From contig JACOUL010000052.1 in NCBI GenBank assembly GCA_016177875.1, forward strand, positions 50,459 to 114,458: 64,000 nt of DNA, written 5' to 3'. This DNA is from Burkholderiales bacterium (GTDB lineage Bacteria; Pseudomonadota; Gammaproteobacteria; Burkholderiales; Burkholderiaceae_D). The position numbers were made by a program, and so were the translations under genes. Of this stretch, positions 37,480 through 47,556 are shown one piece after another. How positions within the stretch are numbered: position 1 is the stretch's first letter; each line of letters begins with the position of its first letter. The notes under the pieces were generated by a model. The model was not told where the DNA came from, did no database searches, and saw nothing but the letters and a program-made list of their open reading frames with translations.

Positions 37480-39177
37480 TCAAGCTGCTGCGGACGGCCG
37501 GGCGTGCCCCGCCGCAGCGGCCGCCTCCAAAAACATGGCGAACTTGGCCTTCGGCATAGGCTTGGAAAAGTGATATCCCTGCGCTTCGTTGCATTGATGC
37601 AGCCGCAGATGTTCCAGCGTTCTTTCATGCTCGACACCCTCGGCGATCGTGCGCAAGTTAAGGCTGCGCGCCATTTGAATGATCGCTTTGACGATCGCGC
37701 CGTCATCGGCATTGTTCGCAAGATCGCGCACGAAGGACTGATCGATCTTAATCTTGTCGACGGCGAACTTTTTCAAGTAGGCTAAGCTCGAATAACCCGT
37801 GCCGAAGTCATCAATGGAAAGCTTGATGCCCAGGCTCTTTAGCCGCTTGACCTGCTGCAGCACATTGTCGGTATCCTTAATCAAAATCGATTCGGTCAGT
37901 TCGAGCTCCAGGTATTCAGGAGAAAGCCCCGACTCCGTCAACGCGTCGATCAGCGTTCGTTCGAGATTGCCGCGTCTGAACTGAGCAGCCGACAGATTTA
38001 CCGCCATCACCAGCGCCGGCAGTCCATTTTTCTGCCACTCCGCCGCCTGGGCGCAGGCTTCGCGCAAAACCCACTCTCCGATCGGCACAATCAAACCGCT
38101 GTCTTCCGCGATCGAAATGAACAAGCCGGGCGGCAATAAGCCGAATTCCGGGTGCTGCCAGCGCACCAGCGCCTCGGCACCGATCACGGCCCCCGTATCC
38201 AAATCGACTTGCGGCTGGTAATGCAGCACGAATTCATTGCGCTCCAGCGCGCGCTTCATATGGCCGCGCAACATCAGGCGTTCGACCGCATCCACATTCA
38301 TGTTCATGTCGAAGAAACGATAAGTATTCCGGCCCGACTCCTTGGCCTGCACAACGGCCGTGTTCGCTTTCTTGCACAAGGAGTCGAAATCCCGGCCGTC
38401 TTCCGGGTAAACAGCGGCACCGATCGACACCGACGTCGAAATTTCACGTCCTTCGTACAGCAGTGTCTGCGTAAGTTCCTCCAGAATCCCATTCATGATA
38501 TTTTCGATTTCCGCGGTGTCGGCGACGTTGCGCAGCACGATCAGGAATTCATCTCCACCCAAGCGGCTTACCATGTGGGTGCTGTTGACGCATTCACGCA
38601 GGCGCAACGCAACCATCTTAATGACTTCGTCGCCGGCGGCATGCCCCAGCGAATCGTTGATGCTCTTAAAATTATCCAGGTCAAGATACAGCAGGGCAAC
38701 GCGCAGTCCCTGGCTTTCAGCGTAGGCCAGGGCATGCGGAAAACGGCTTTGTACCAGCAAACGATTCGGGAAGCCGGTCAACACATCATGATGGGAGAGA
38801 TATTCAAGCTTTTCTTCCGTCGCATTGCGCTCCGCAATCAGTTTGTTGAAGTGATGGATCATCTTTCCGATCTCGTCATTGCGAACCACCTGTAGACTGG
38901 ACAAGGGCTTCTTGCCTTCACTCATGCGCTGCATCGCGCGTCGCGCGGCGTTAAGCGGCGCCAGCAGCTTTTCCAATAACACGCATAACAAGGCGGATAC
39001 CGCGCCGACTATGACGATAACCATCGCCAAAATATGCCAAGAAAACCCGGCAACAGGCCTATAGGCTGCAGCATTGACTAGATGAACCGCGAATCCGGCG
39101 ATGGCAACGGTCATCAAGAACGCGACGGTGCCGATGATGCGCGTTTTTAGCGAAAGTGAATTGATAAAACTAGCCAT
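37480..39177 (-). CDS. Membrane GGDEF-EAL protein (bifunctional c-di-GMP enzyme candidate)
   Basis: 565 residues from ATG 39177 (a TTG three codons earlier is less likely). Two transmembrane helices (about 12-34 and 48-72) enclose a very short periplasmic loop; then a HAMP-like linker, GGDEF (about 125-290) with HHDVLTGFPNR and intact GGDEF, and EAL (about 300-555) with GAEALVRW, TIDDFG-type SIDDFGTGYSS, KIDQSFV and IAEGVE, all catalytic positions present. RLGGDEF is not preceded by a clear I-site. Last gene of the receiver-CheW-MCP operon, 33 bases after the MCP. Confidence 0.94.
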   Translation of the reverse strand: MASFINSLSLKTRIIGTVAFLMTVAIAGFAVHLVNAAAYRPVAGFSWHILAMVIVIVGAVSALLCVLLEKLLAPLNAARRAMQRMSEGKKPLSSLQVVRNDEIGKMIHHFNKLIAERNATEEKLEYLSHHDVLTGFPNRLLVQSRFPHALAYAESQGLRVALLYLDLDNFKSINDSLGHAAGDEVIKMVALRLRECVNSTHMVSRLGGDEFLIVLRNVADTAEIENIMNGILEELTQTLLYEGREISTSVSIGAAVYPEDGRDFDSLCKKANTAVVQAKESGRNTYRFFDMNMNVDAVERLMLRGHMKRALERNEFVLHYQPQVDLDTGAVIGAEALVRWQHPEFGLLPPGLFISIAEDSGLIVPIGEWVLREACAQAAEWQKNGLPALVMAVNLSAAQFRRGNLERTLIDALTESGLSPEYLELELTESILIKDTDNVLQQVKRLKSLGIKLSIDDFGTGYSSLAYLKKFAVDKIKIDQSFVRDLANNADDGAIVKAIIQMARSLNLRTIAEGVEHERTLEHLRLHQCNEAQGYHFSKPMPKAKFAMFLEAAAAAGHARPSAAA

Positions 39178-39219
39178 GATCTTCAAGTATTTTGATTCTA
39201 AAAACGAAAGAATAGAGCG

Positions 39220-40947
39220 TCAAAATTCTTCCCAATTGCCATCGTTGGTACCGGTTCTCAACACCGCATTTGCGGTGTCACGGACTTTGTCTTTTCGTGC
39301 GACCGCATGCGTCGTTGCCGCTTTCTTCACTAGAGACAAGCTGGGTGCCGGCGCGTTTGCATGAGGAATAAAATCAAGATCGTCATTCTGCGCAGCCAAC
39401 TTAAAAGTGCCGACCGTGCGCGCCAGATTTGCCGCCTGATGCTGCATGCTCGACGCCGCGGCAGCAGCTTCCTCCACTAAGGCAGCGTTCTGCTGCGTCG
39501 CCTGGTCCATTTGGACGACGGCCTGATTGATCTGTTCGATGCCCTGGCTTTGTTCTACGCTGGCAGCCGCAATTTCCGCCATAAGGTCGGTCAGCTGTTT
39601 CACCGAAGTGACGACCTGCTGTATCGTCGTACCGGCCTCGTCCACCAGGCGGCTGCCGGCATCGACATTTTCGACGGAATCGCCGATCAACGCCTTAATT
39701 TCCTTGGCAGCGGACGCGGAGCGCTGCGCCAGGCTGCGCACCTCGGCGGCCACTACCGCAAAACCGCGCCCTTGCTCACCTGCGCGCGCAGCCTCCACCG
39801 CGGCATTCAAGGCAAGAATATTGGTTTGGAAAGCGATGCTGTCGATCACGCCGATGATGTCGACGATCTTGCGCGAGCTGTTCTTGATCGAACCCATGGT
39901 ATCGACCACTTGCGACACGACGTTGCCGCCGCGGTGCGCCACCTCCGACGCGGTTACCGCCAAAACGTTGGCCTGGCGCGCATTGTCCGCATTATGTTTG
40001 ACCGTGGAGGTAAGCTCCTCCATCGAAGATGCCGTTTCTTCCAAGCTGGCAGCCTGCTCCTCCGTGCGAGATGACAAGTCGAGATTGCCCGATGCGATCT
40101 GTCCGGATGCGGTAGCGATCGTGTCCGTGCTTTCGCGCACGGCACCGACAATCTTCTGCAGGCTGTCATTCATATCCTTAAGCGCCTGCAGCAGTTCGCC
40201 TGCTTCATCCTTGGAATCGACTTCGATCAAACTGCTCAAATCACCGCCGGCAACCGTTTGAGCCACACGCACTGCGCGGCGCAACGGCTTCGTGATGCTG
40301 CGGCAAATTGCAGCGGCCATCGCTACGCTGAAGCCGAACGAAACCAAGAGAATGAAGAGGAGCAGAAAATTGGATGACTCGATCTGCCGCTTGGCGCGCT
40401 CTTCATCGGCTTCGGCTCGCTTGTTGGCAAGTTGTACGACTTGATCAATTGCCTTGCGATGCGTCTCGTAGGCTTGATCCATTTTGCTCGTGGCGGCGGC
40501 AATGCCGGCTTTATCTTGCTTACGGATTGCATCCGCGAACTCGGTCATGGCGATAACATAGAAGGCCATCGCCGGCTGATGCGACTGTTCGAGAAACAAC
40601 TCGTTCAATCCATTGTCCAGCCCCTGCTTTTTCCAATAAGCATGGCGCGCGTCGTACTCGCCCTTAAGCGTTTTCAGCCGCTCAAGCAGCTTATCTTGCA
40701 TAGCCCTATCGGTGGCGGCGGCGACTTGTAACGTCACCAGATAGGATTCGATGATGTATTCCGGCGGCGGAAGGATATCGGCCACCAAGTCCTTACCCTG
40801 CACGATGCGTTCGTAGACCGGCCCGTTGACCTTGAGCTCGTTCAAAGTCTTGAAAGACCACGCGCCGTAAAAAGCGAAGCCGATGGTAAATACCGTGATC
40901 AATACGCCAAAGCGTTGCGGCATTTTCATATTTTTGAAGATATTCAT
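39220..40947 (-). CDS. Methyl-accepting chemotaxis protein with C-terminal NWEEF tether
   Basis: 575 residues. TM1 (about 13-32), helical periplasmic domain (about 35-190, containing [13 protein letters not shown]), TM2 ([20 protein letters not shown]), HAMP, and the long cytoplasmic signalling coiled coil with hairpin tip [28 protein letters not shown] split around residue 390. The last five residues are NWEEF, matching the CheR/CheB-binding pentapeptide of high-abundance receptors, joined by a flexible linker. GGGAGG precedes the ATG. Cotranscribed with CheW-like and receiver genes; no CheA nearby. Confidence 0.95.
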   Translation of the reverse strand: MNIFKNMKMPQRFGVLITVFTIGFAFYGAWSFKTLNELKVNGPVYERIVQGKDLVADILPPPEYIIESYLVTLQVAAATDRAMQDKLLERLKTLKGEYDARHAYWKKQGLDNGLNELFLEQSHQPAMAFYVIAMTEFADAIRKQDKAGIAAATSKMDQAYETHRKAIDQVVQLANKRAEADEERAKRQIESSNFLLLFILLVSFGFSVAMAAAICRSITKPLRRAVRVAQTVAGGDLSSLIEVDSKDEAGELLQALKDMNDSLQKIVGAVRESTDTIATASGQIASGNLDLSSRTEEQAASLEETASSMEELTSTVKHNADNARQANVLAVTASEVAHRGGNVVSQVVDTMGSIKNSSRKIVDIIGVIDSIAFQTNILALNAAVEAARAGEQGRGFAVVAAEVRSLAQRSASAAKEIKALIGDSVENVDAGSRLVDEAGTTIQQVVTSVKQLTDLMAEIAAASVEQSQGIEQINQAVVQMDQATQQNAALVEEAAAAASSMQHQAANLARTVGTFKLAAQNDDLDFIPHANAPAPSLSLVKKAATTHAVARKDKVRDTANAVLRTGTNDGNWEEF

Positions 40948-40993
40948 TTTGCGCCTCCCTTGTTTGAAGTTTGGTTCTTCGTCGTGTCGACCA

Positions 40994-41503
40994 TCAGGCG
41001 GCTAACGCCAGCGGCGCCATGCCTACGCCCGACATCAGTTTTTCGATATCGATCAGGATGATCATGCGTTCATCGATAGTGCCAAGGCCGATCAAATAAT
41101 CGATATCTACCGTCGTTCCCATTTCCGGCGCTGGTTTGATGCGAGCCAGATCCAAATGGATGACATCCGAGACGCTATCGACCACCGCGCCGATGGTGCG
41201 ACCACCGACATTCAGAATAATGACTACCGTGAACTGGTCGTAACAAGGCGCATCGAGGTTGAACTTAATGCGCAAGTCGATGATAGGAACGATGATGCCT
41301 CGCAAATTAATCACGCCCTTGATGAATTCCGGCGCATTCGCGATGTGCGTGACGTTTTCGTAGCCGCGCAACTCTTGAACGCCAAGAATGTGGATACCGT
41401 ATTCTTCTTTTCCCAGCGTAAAAGAAAGAAATTCCTGCGCTCCGGCTCCCTTATCTCGCCCCTTCTCGCTTGCCGGAGGATGGGCTTGTGCAATCTCGTG
41501 CAT
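40994..41503 (-). CDS. cheW: CheW-type coupling protein
   Basis: 169 residues from ATG 41503: AAGGAG lies six bases upstream, whereas the longer TTG start would overlap the receiver gene and include this site. CheW fold: [47 protein letters not shown] region, [20 protein letters not shown]. Links receptors to a CheA kinase, presumably one encoded elsewhere. Lies between the receiver and MCP genes. Confidence 0.95.
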   Translation of the reverse strand: MHEIAQAHPPASEKGRDKGAGAQEFLSFTLGKEEYGIHILGVQELRGYENVTHIANAPEFIKGVINLRGIIVPIIDLRIKFNLDAPCYDQFTVVIILNVGGRTIGAVVDSVSDVIHLDLARIKPAPEMGTTVDIDYLIGLGTIDERMIILIDIEKLMSGVGMAPLALAA

Positions 41504-41523
41504 GATCATCTCCTTATTGAATT

Positions 41524-41898
41524 TCAATCTACGTTTTTTACCGCCTTGAGCGCATTGAGCAAAGAGCGCGCTTCAAACGGCTTATGCAAATAAGCGACGC
41601 ATCCGTTGTCGATAGCCTTTCCGATGGAGGGAAGATCGCCTTGGCCGGTGATGAAAATGATCGGCGGCGCAATTCCTTCCTGACACAGCTTCTTTTGCAA
41701 ATCGAGGCCGGACATGCCGTCCAGCGCAATGTCGAGCAATAAGTAATCCGCGCCGGTGCGCTCAAACCGGCTCAAGTACTTTTCCGCCGACGTGAACAGT
41801 GCGACCTCATAGCCGCTGGCTGCCAGCAAACGTCCAACCGCTTTGAGCAAACCGGAATCGTTCTCGACCACAGCAACTTTCGGCTTACTGTTCAGCAT
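41524..41898 (-). CDS. Single-domain receiver protein (FixJ-receiver-like)
   Basis: 124 residues, receiver only. Acidic pocket VVENDSG, phosphoacceptor Asp in YLLLDIALDGMSG, Thr in IFITGQGDL and Lys in YLHKPFEA. No output domain. First gene of the operon receiver-CheW-MCP-GGDEF/EAL, with AAGGAAAC before the ATG. Two 16-bp dyads lie 66 and 140 bases upstream. It may act as the CheY-like output or as a phosphate sink. Confidence 0.92.
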   Translation of the reverse strand: MLNSKPKVAVVENDSGLLKAVGRLLAASGYEVALFTSAEKYLSRFERTGADYLLLDIALDGMSGLDLQKKLCQEGIAPPIIFITGQGDLPSIGKAIDNGCVAYLHKPFEARSLLNALKAVKNVD

Positions 41899-41963
41899 GA
41901 TGTTTCCTTCGTATGCATACCATCCATTGCACTCACTCTAGCCAATCAAACGCTCGTCGTAAC

Positions 41964-41979
41964 TTGTCCCTTGGTACAG
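41964..41979. promoter_or_regulatory. 16-bp dyad, copy B (chemotaxis-like operon)
   Basis: TTGTCC-CTTG-GTACAG, 66 bases upstream of the receiver ATG; shares TTGTnC and GTACAG with copy A. Confidence 0.55.
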
Positions 41980-42037
41980 GTAGATGCGCGGTATCGTCGG
42001 CGAGGCGTACTGTAGCCGCCACGAAGGAAAGGAGATA

Positions 42038-42053
42038 TTGCACTTTGGTGCAA
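42038..42053. promoter_or_regulatory. 16-bp dyad, copy C (chemotaxis-like operon)
   Basis: TTGCAC-TTTG-GTGCAA, a perfect 6-bp inverted repeat over TTTG. It starts 74 bases from copy B, close to seven helical turns, so proteins at both would lie on one DNA face. Confidence 0.6.
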
Positions 42054-42169
42054 GTGAGGTGGTGTTCTGAAGAATTCTGCTATCGTTCATGCCGGGCCGG
42101 CGGCAGATGCAGATCGTGCACGCAGCACGAGGAACGAGCAAGAATGAAAAGAAGCAAGTCAGACAGCAG

Positions 42170-42335
42170 CTAGTGGGTCACTTGGCAACCAAGGCGGCAT
42201 AAAAGCGCGTCTTTTCGCGCCAGGCGTTGTTGCAAATGCTCGCGATAGACCCTGCTATCGCTGCGCTTTGCGCCTAGCCTGTCACGAAAATCCATCACTT
42301 TTATTTGCCGCTTCGATTGCCAAGTGACCCACTAG
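42170..42335. repeat. Hairpin element 1 (MITE-like, ~158 bp)
   Basis: Perfect 19-bp terminal inverted repeats beginning CTAGTGGGTCACTTGG (42170-42188 and 42317-42335), with imperfect pairing through most of the interior and an apical stem GCGATAG / CTATCGC. Internal motifs GCGTTGTTGCA (42224-42234) and TGCGCCTAGC (42269-42278) flank a 34-base apex. CTAG at both ends may be a 4-bp target duplication. No open frame. Shares motifs and geometry with the element at 53570. Confidence 0.8.
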
Positions 42336-42461
42336 TCTTGCAATCACGCGCTATAGAAAAGCGGAAGGAATACCATTTGCGCCGAACTGCATATTTCTTT
42401 TAAGACTGGTCCACAAGCCGGTCCGGTGGCTTGTGGAAATAGAAACTCCATATTGGGTCAG

Positions 42462-42845
42462 TTACACTTTCCCCGCGTCCTTCAACACTTCATGCGCGAC
42501 GCGAAACGCTTCCACGACCAGCGGCACGCCGCAATACGCGCTGGCATGCAATAACACTTCGCGAATTTCTTCCATCGTCGCGCCATTGTTCAAGGCGCCG
42601 CGCACGTGGCCTTTCAACTCATGCGAGCGCCCAAGCGCAGTCAAGACAGATACCGTGACTAAACTGCGGGTCTTCAAATCCAAGCCTTCGCGGCACCAGA
42701 CCGTGCCCCAGGCATTACGTGTGATGAAGTCCTGCAGCGGTTCGGTGAATGCATCGACATCGGCAAAGGCTTTTTCGACGAAAGCCTCGCCCATCACTTG
42801 CTTGCGCACATTCAAGCCATCCTGGTATTGCTGATCCTTTTTCAT
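42462..42845 (-). CDS. pcaC: 4-carboxymuconolactone decarboxylase family protein
   Basis: 127 residues from ATG 42845 with GGAGAG upstream; a 19-codon extension is dropped. Matches the PcaC/AhpD-like fold: GLNVRKQVMGEAFVEKA, AWGTVWCREGLDLKTRSLVTVSVLTAL, LKGHVRGALNNGATMEEIREVLLHASAYCG. In the protocatechuate branch it decarboxylates carboxymuconolactone. No other beta-ketoadipate gene is nearby, so a paralogue of other function is possible. Confidence 0.9.
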   Translation of the reverse strand: MKKDQQYQDGLNVRKQVMGEAFVEKAFADVDAFTEPLQDFITRNAWGTVWCREGLDLKTRSLVTVSVLTALGRSHELKGHVRGALNNGATMEEIREVLLHASAYCGVPLVVEAFRVAHEVLKDAGKV

Positions 42846-42952
42846 GTCAATCTCTCCATAAAATCCTGAGCGCACGATACGCCAACGCAGCACTATGGTC
42901 AACGAGGCGGCGGAAAGTGGAAAACCCCTGAATCCTGTAAAATCCGCCCATC

Positions 42953-45175
42953 ATGCGTACCCCCAAAAGCCTGCCGTCTTACGTCCCGAAAGAGATGCGC
43001 CGTTCCCCGGCGCCTTTCTTGCCGATGTCCAAAAAAGAGATGGATGCGCTCGGTTGGGACGAGTGCGACATCATCATCGTCACCGGCGACGCCTACATCG
43101 ATCACCCCAGCTTCGGCATGGCCTTGGTCGGCCGTCTGCTGGAGGCGCAAGGTTTTCGCGTCGGCATCATCAGCCAGCCGGATTGGCAATCCGCCGATCC
43201 ATTTCGGGCATTAGGCAAGCCGCGCCTGTATTTCGGCATCACGGCCGGCAATATGGATTCGATGGTCAATCGTTATACATCGGACCGAAAAATTCGCTCG
43301 GAAGATGCCTACACGCCGCACGGCGAACCTAACAAGCGCCCCGACCGTGCCGTGACCGTGTATGCGCAGCGTGCGCGCGAAGCCTATCCCGACGCCAATA
43401 TCGTTATCGGCAGCATCGAAGCAAGCCTGCGCCGCATCGCGCATTACGATTACTGGTCGGACAAGGTCAGGCGCTCCGTCCTGCCGGATTCGAAGGCGGA
43501 CATTCTTATTTTCGGCAATGCGGAACGCGCGCTGGTCGAACTCACGCATCGTCTTGCGGCCGGCGAATCGATCAAGACCATCCGCGATTTGCGCGGCACC
43601 GCTTTCATGGTGCCATCCGGATGGAAACCCGCTGCCGACTGGCGCGAAGTCAATTCCACGCGCGTCGATACGCCGGGCAAAGTCGATCAGCACATCGACC
43701 CGTATGCAATGGAGCCGGAGAAGAAAGAGAGCTGCGCAACGGCGGCGGCTGAACCGGCCGTCAAGCCGGTCAAGATCATGAGCCGCGACGAGCGCCTGGC
43801 GGCGATGAAAGAAGAGCGCAATAAGAGCGTGGTGCGACTGCCTTCCTACGAGCAGATCAAGGATGACCCGATTATGTACGCGCATGCCTCGCGCGTATTC
43901 CATATCGAATCCAATCCCGGCAATGCGCGTGCGCTAGTACAAGCTCACGGCGAGCGCGACGTGTGGCTGAATCCGCCGCCGCTACCGCTGGCGATGGAAG
44001 AAATGGATTACGTCTTCGACATGGCCTATGCGCGTGCGCCCCACCCCGCTTACGGCAAGGCCAAGATTCCGGCATGGGACATGATCCGTTTTTCGATCAA
44101 CATCATGCGCGGCTGCTTCGGCGGCTGCACCTTTTGTTCGATCACGGAGCATGAAGGCCGCATTATTCAAAGCCGATCCGAGCCTTCGATTCTGCGCGAA
44201 ATCGAAGCGATCCGCGATAAGACTAAAGGTTTTACCGGCGTGATCTCCGATCTCGGCGGTCCGACCGCCAACATGTATCGCCTGGCCTGCAAAGACAAAA
44301 AAATCGAGGAATCGTGCAAGCGCTTGTCATGCGTGTATCCAAGCATATGCACCAACCTGAATACCGACCATAGCAAACTGATTCAGCTGTACCGTAAAGC
44401 ACGCGCCATTCCCGGCGTGAAAAAAATCCTGATCAGCTCAGGATTACGCTACGACTTGGCGGTGCGCTCGCCGGAATACGTCAAGGAACTCGTTACGCAC
44501 CACGTCGGCGGCTTGCTCAAGATCGCACCGGAACATTCGGAAGAAGGCCCTTTGTCGAAAATGATGAAGCCCGGCATGGGCGCCTATCATCGCTTCAAGG
44601 AATTGTTCGAGAAATATTCGAAAGAAGCCGGCAAGGAACAATATTTGATTCCTTACTTCATCGCGGCACATCCGGGCACCACCGATGAAGACATGCTGAA
44701 CCTCGCGCTATGGTTGAAGAAAAACGATTTCCGCTTGGATCAAGTACAGACTTTTTTGCCGACGCCGATGGCATTGGCAACCACGATGTATCACACAAGG
44801 AAAAATCCCTTACATAAAGTGACGGAAGATTCCGAAGTCGTCGAGACCCCGCGCCTGGGCAAGATTCGTAAGCTACACAAAGCTTTTCTGCGCTACCACG
44901 ATCCCGAAAACTGGCCGATTATTCGTGAAGCCCTGCAGCGTATGGGGCGCTCGGATTTGATCGGCAGCGGCGAGCGTTGCCTCGTGCCGCGCAACATCGC
45001 TCCCACCGCTCAACTCAAAACGATTGAGCGGCGCAAGGAAACACCGGCACCTGCCAGTATTGCTAAGAAGTTCGGCCAACCTGTTCCGCGCGGCGGTGCG
45101 GCAATTGCGCGTAAACCATCAAGTCGAGCAACACGCAAATCCGCTTCCTCCTCGTCCAAAACCGGGCGCAAATAG
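42953..45175 (+). CDS. ygiQ: YgiQ-family radical SAM protein
   Basis: 740 residues, close to E. coli YgiQ (739). N-terminal DUF-type domain with [17 protein letters not shown] and [17 protein letters not shown] (B12-binding-like), then the radical SAM core with cluster cysteines 388, 392 and 395 in [18 protein letters not shown], and a Lys/Arg-rich tail ([16 protein letters not shown]). A 4Fe-4S enzyme using SAM; substrate not established. Standalone, divergent from pcaC with about 107 bases between. Confidence 0.95.
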   Translation: MRTPKSLPSYVPKEMRRSPAPFLPMSKKEMDALGWDECDIIIVTGDAYIDHPSFGMALVGRLLEAQGFRVGIISQPDWQSADPFRALGKPRLYFGITAGNMDSMVNRYTSDRKIRSEDAYTPHGEPNKRPDRAVTVYAQRAREAYPDANIVIGSIEASLRRIAHYDYWSDKVRRSVLPDSKADILIFGNAERALVELTHRLAAGESIKTIRDLRGTAFMVPSGWKPAADWREVNSTRVDTPGKVDQHIDPYAMEPEKKESCATAAAEPAVKPVKIMSRDERLAAMKEERNKSVVRLPSYEQIKDDPIMYAHASRVFHIESNPGNARALVQAHGERDVWLNPPPLPLAMEEMDYVFDMAYARAPHPAYGKAKIPAWDMIRFSINIMRGCFGGCTFCSITEHEGRIIQSRSEPSILREIEAIRDKTKGFTGVISDLGGPTANMYRLACKDKKIEESCKRLSCVYPSICTNLNTDHSKLIQLYRKARAIPGVKKILISSGLRYDLAVRSPEYVKELVTHHVGGLLKIAPEHSEEGPLSKMMKPGMGAYHRFKELFEKYSKEAGKEQYLIPYFIAAHPGTTDEDMLNLALWLKKNDFRLDQVQTFLPTPMALATTMYHTRKNPLHKVTEDSEVVETPRLGKIRKLHKAFLRYHDPENWPIIREALQRMGRSDLIGSGERCLVPRNIAPTAQLKTIERRKETPAPASIAKKFGQPVPRGGAAIARKPSSRATRKSASSSSKTGRK

Positions 45176-45299
45176 CGCACTTCATTGCGCCTTGTCCAAA
45201 ATGCGTACCATATTGAACTCATCTGCGGGCAAAGACTCGAATCGCGTATCAGCAGCCTGATGTTCATATATAAGTAAGGCAAAGCCGCAACCTTTACGC

Positions 45300-46460
45300 G
45301 TGGCAGGCGACGTGGCTCCTCAATCCAATATCCGTATTGCACAATCGTGTGCTGTTGATCCACGCGACGCGGTGCGAGATTTTCATGCCGGGGTGCAGCA
45401 ACCCGGCATGAGCCTGGTGGTTTTCTTTTGCTCCAGTCAATACGACTTTGACACGGTAGCAGCCGAAATCAATCGATACTTCGTAGACATACCGATGATC
45501 GGCTGCAGTACGGCAGGAGAGATCGGCCCAGTCGGTTACCGTCACTATGGCATTGCCGGCTTCAGCTTTCCTGCCAGTTTGTTTACCGTGGTTACCGGAT
45601 GCTTAGAACGCTTGCAGCAATTCGAAATCGGACAGGGTTATCGTTTTGCGCGCCAGCTACTGCAACAACTTGACTGCATGGCGCCGAATCTTAGTTCGCG
45701 CAATTGCTTTGGTTTTTTATTGATCGACGGCATGTCCAAGCGGGAAGAACCTGTGGCGCGCGCCCTGCAAAATGCACTGGGCGACATCAATTTGTTTGGC
45801 GGCTCGGCCTCTGACGAGCTATGGAAATTGGCCAATACTTGGGTATTTCACGAAGGGCGCTTCCATGCCGACAGTGCAGTGCTGGTCCTATGTTCCACTC
45901 AGCTGCCGTTTGAAATTTTTAAGACGCAGCATTTCGTCAGCGAAAATGAAAAGTTGGTAGTTACCGAAGCGGATGCGTCGCGGCGCCTGGTCAAGGAACT
46001 CAACGGTTTGCCTGCCGCCGCCGAATATGCTCGCGTTATCGGCGTCGATATCAACGAGTTAGGCCCGCAGCGCTTTGCTACTTCTCCTGTCGTGGTGAAG
46101 ATAGACGGCACCGACTATGTGCGTTCGATTCAGAAGGCCAATTCGGACGGCAGCCTAGGCTTCTACTGCGCCATCGATGAAGGCTTGGTGCTGCGAGTGG
46201 TTCACGGTGTCGATCTAGTGGGCAATCTTAGGCGCACATTCGATAGACTGCAATCCCATCTCGGTACGCCGCAGCTGACCATCGTCTGCGATTGCATCTT
46301 GCGCGACTTAGAAATTGCCCAGAATAGTATGCAAGACGAAGTGGAAGATATCTTCTTGCGCAATCACGCGGTCGGCTTCAGCACCTTTGGCGAACAATTC
46401 CATGGCGTGCACATCAACCAAACGCTGACCGGCATTGCTTTCGGCACCCCCTATGCCTGA
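45300..46460 (+). CDS. FIST-domain sensory protein
   Basis: 386 residues beginning with GTG 45300 (a second GTG at 45312 is possible). FIST N domain: ALVVFFCSSQ-like SLVVFFCSSQYDF, PMIGCSTAGEIG, FGGSASDELW; FIST C domain: VIGVDINELG, GLVLRVVHGVDLVGNL and HAVGFSTFGEQFHGVHINQTLTG split near the end. No membrane segment: a soluble small-molecule sensor, family ligands thought to be amino acids. Its last eight bases overlap the kinase start, so it is made with the kinase and probably controls it. Confidence 0.94.
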   Translation: MAGDVAPQSNIRIAQSCAVDPRDAVRDFHAGVQQPGMSLVVFFCSSQYDFDTVAAEINRYFVDIPMIGCSTAGEIGPVGYRHYGIAGFSFPASLFTVVTGCLERLQQFEIGQGYRFARQLLQQLDCMAPNLSSRNCFGFLLIDGMSKREEPVARALQNALGDINLFGGSASDELWKLANTWVFHEGRFHADSAVLVLCSTQLPFEIFKTQHFVSENEKLVVTEADASRRLVKELNGLPAAAEYARVIGVDINELGPQRFATSPVVVKIDGTDYVRSIQKANSDGSLGFYCAIDEGLVLRVVHGVDLVGNLRRTFDRLQSHLGTPQLTIVCDCILRDLEIAQNSMQDEVEDIFLRNHAVGFSTFGEQFHGVHINQTLTGIAFGTPYA

Positions 46461-47556
46461 ACGGGATATGCTGCCCATAGGCAGCGGCCAAGCAGCGCTG
46501 CGCGATGAAATCACGCGTCTCAATAAAATTATTCGTGCGCTGATGAACCGCGTTGAGCGCAGCATGGATACCAATGCCTCCGACTTCAGTTTATTTCAGA
46601 CCGCGATTATGCTCGAAGACCAGGTACGCGAACGCACGCATGCATTGGAAGTCGCGCTGCACGAAAATGAAAAAATCAACTTCGATCTGCAATGCACCAA
46701 GGAGCGGCTGGAGCGCGAGCGCGAGGAGCAAAAAATCCTGATCGCCAAACTGGAGCAAGCGACTAATCATTTGATGCAGGCGGAAAAACTCGCTTCGCTG
46801 GGCAGCTTGGTGGCTGGTGTCGCCCATGAACTGAGTACACCGCTGGGCAATTCACTGACGGTAGCGTCGACCTTGAAGGAAGTGATCGCCAATTTCATCC
46901 AGCATATCGAAAGCGGTACGCTGCACCGACGAGTGCTTCAGGATTTCGTCAGCCAATGCCGCGATGCCGCCGTGCTGATTGAACGCAATTCGCAACGCGC
47001 TGCCGATCTGATCGGAAATTTCAAACAAGTGGCGGTGGACCGCACGAGTATGCGCCGGCGAAGCTTCGATTTGCGTCAGACGCTGGACCAGGTGGCATCC
47101 ACTCTGCATCCGCAATTCAAGCATTGCCGGCACCGACTGGAAATTGCGGTGGAGCCCGGCATCATCATGGAAAGCTATCCCGGACCGCTCGAGCAAATCA
47201 TTGCCAATCTGGCGTCCAACTCGCTGCAGCATGGCTTTGAAGGCATAGACGAAGGCAGGATCCGCATTGCGGCCGAGGCTCGTGACGACGGGCATGTCGT
47301 CCTCAGCTACACCGACAACGGCGTGGGCATGAGCGAAGAAGTCGTGCGTCGTGCCTTCGACCCATTCTTTACCACCAAGCTTGGCAGCGGTGGCAGCGGC
47401 CTTGGTTTGTACATTATCTACAATCTCACCACCGCCGTACTCGGCGGAACGATTCAGCTGGACAGCAAAACCGGCCGGGGCGCGAGCTTCACACTGACAC
47501 TTCCGAGAGTAGCGCCACAAGGAAAATCCACCGAGGAGGAAAGTTATGCGGCTTGA
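46453..47556 (+). CDS. Soluble coiled-coil histidine kinase paired with FIST
   Basis: 367 residues from ATG 46453, which overlaps the FIST stop (ATGCCTGA); the frame opens at 46435. Long coiled coil (about 20-120), then HisKA with LASLGSLVAGVAHELSTPLGN and HATPase_c with LASNSLQHGF, DNGVGMSEEV, FDPFFTTKLG and SGLGLYI. No sensor or TM domain of its own, so input must come from the FIST protein. Overlaps the receiver-EAL gene by 11 bases. Confidence 0.94.
   Translation: MPERDMLPIGSGQAALRDEITRLNKIIRALMNRVERSMDTNASDFSLFQTAIMLEDQVRERTHALEVALHENEKINFDLQCTKERLEREREEQKILIAKLEQATNHLMQAEKLASLGSLVAGVAHELSTPLGNSLTVASTLKEVIANFIQHIESGTLHRRVLQDFVSQCRDAAVLIERNSQRAADLIGNFKQVAVDRTSMRRRSFDLRQTLDQVASTLHPQFKHCRHRLEIAVEPGIIMESYPGPLEQIIANLASNSLQHGFEGIDEGRIRIAAEARDDGHVVLSYTDNGVGMSEEVVRRAFDPFFTTKLGSGGSGLGLYIIYNLTTAVLGGTIQLDSKTGRGASFTLTLPRVAPQGKSTEEESYAA

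Larger units (their letters stand above)
41899..42461. other. Gene-free region with two dyads and a hairpin element
   Basis: 563 bases without a convincing gene. It holds the promoter region of the receiver-CheW-MCP operon with two dyads (41964-41979, 42038-42053), then the inverted-repeat element 42170-42335, then about 125 bases in which nothing was recognised before the pcaC stop. Confidence 0.8.

Noticed and set aside
42170..42335. Integron attC site
   Set aside because: The size and imperfect palindrome fit, but the ends lack RYYYAAC and GTTRRRY; element 2 has only near matches (TTCTAAC, GTTAGAA), and no integrase gene or cassette array is present.
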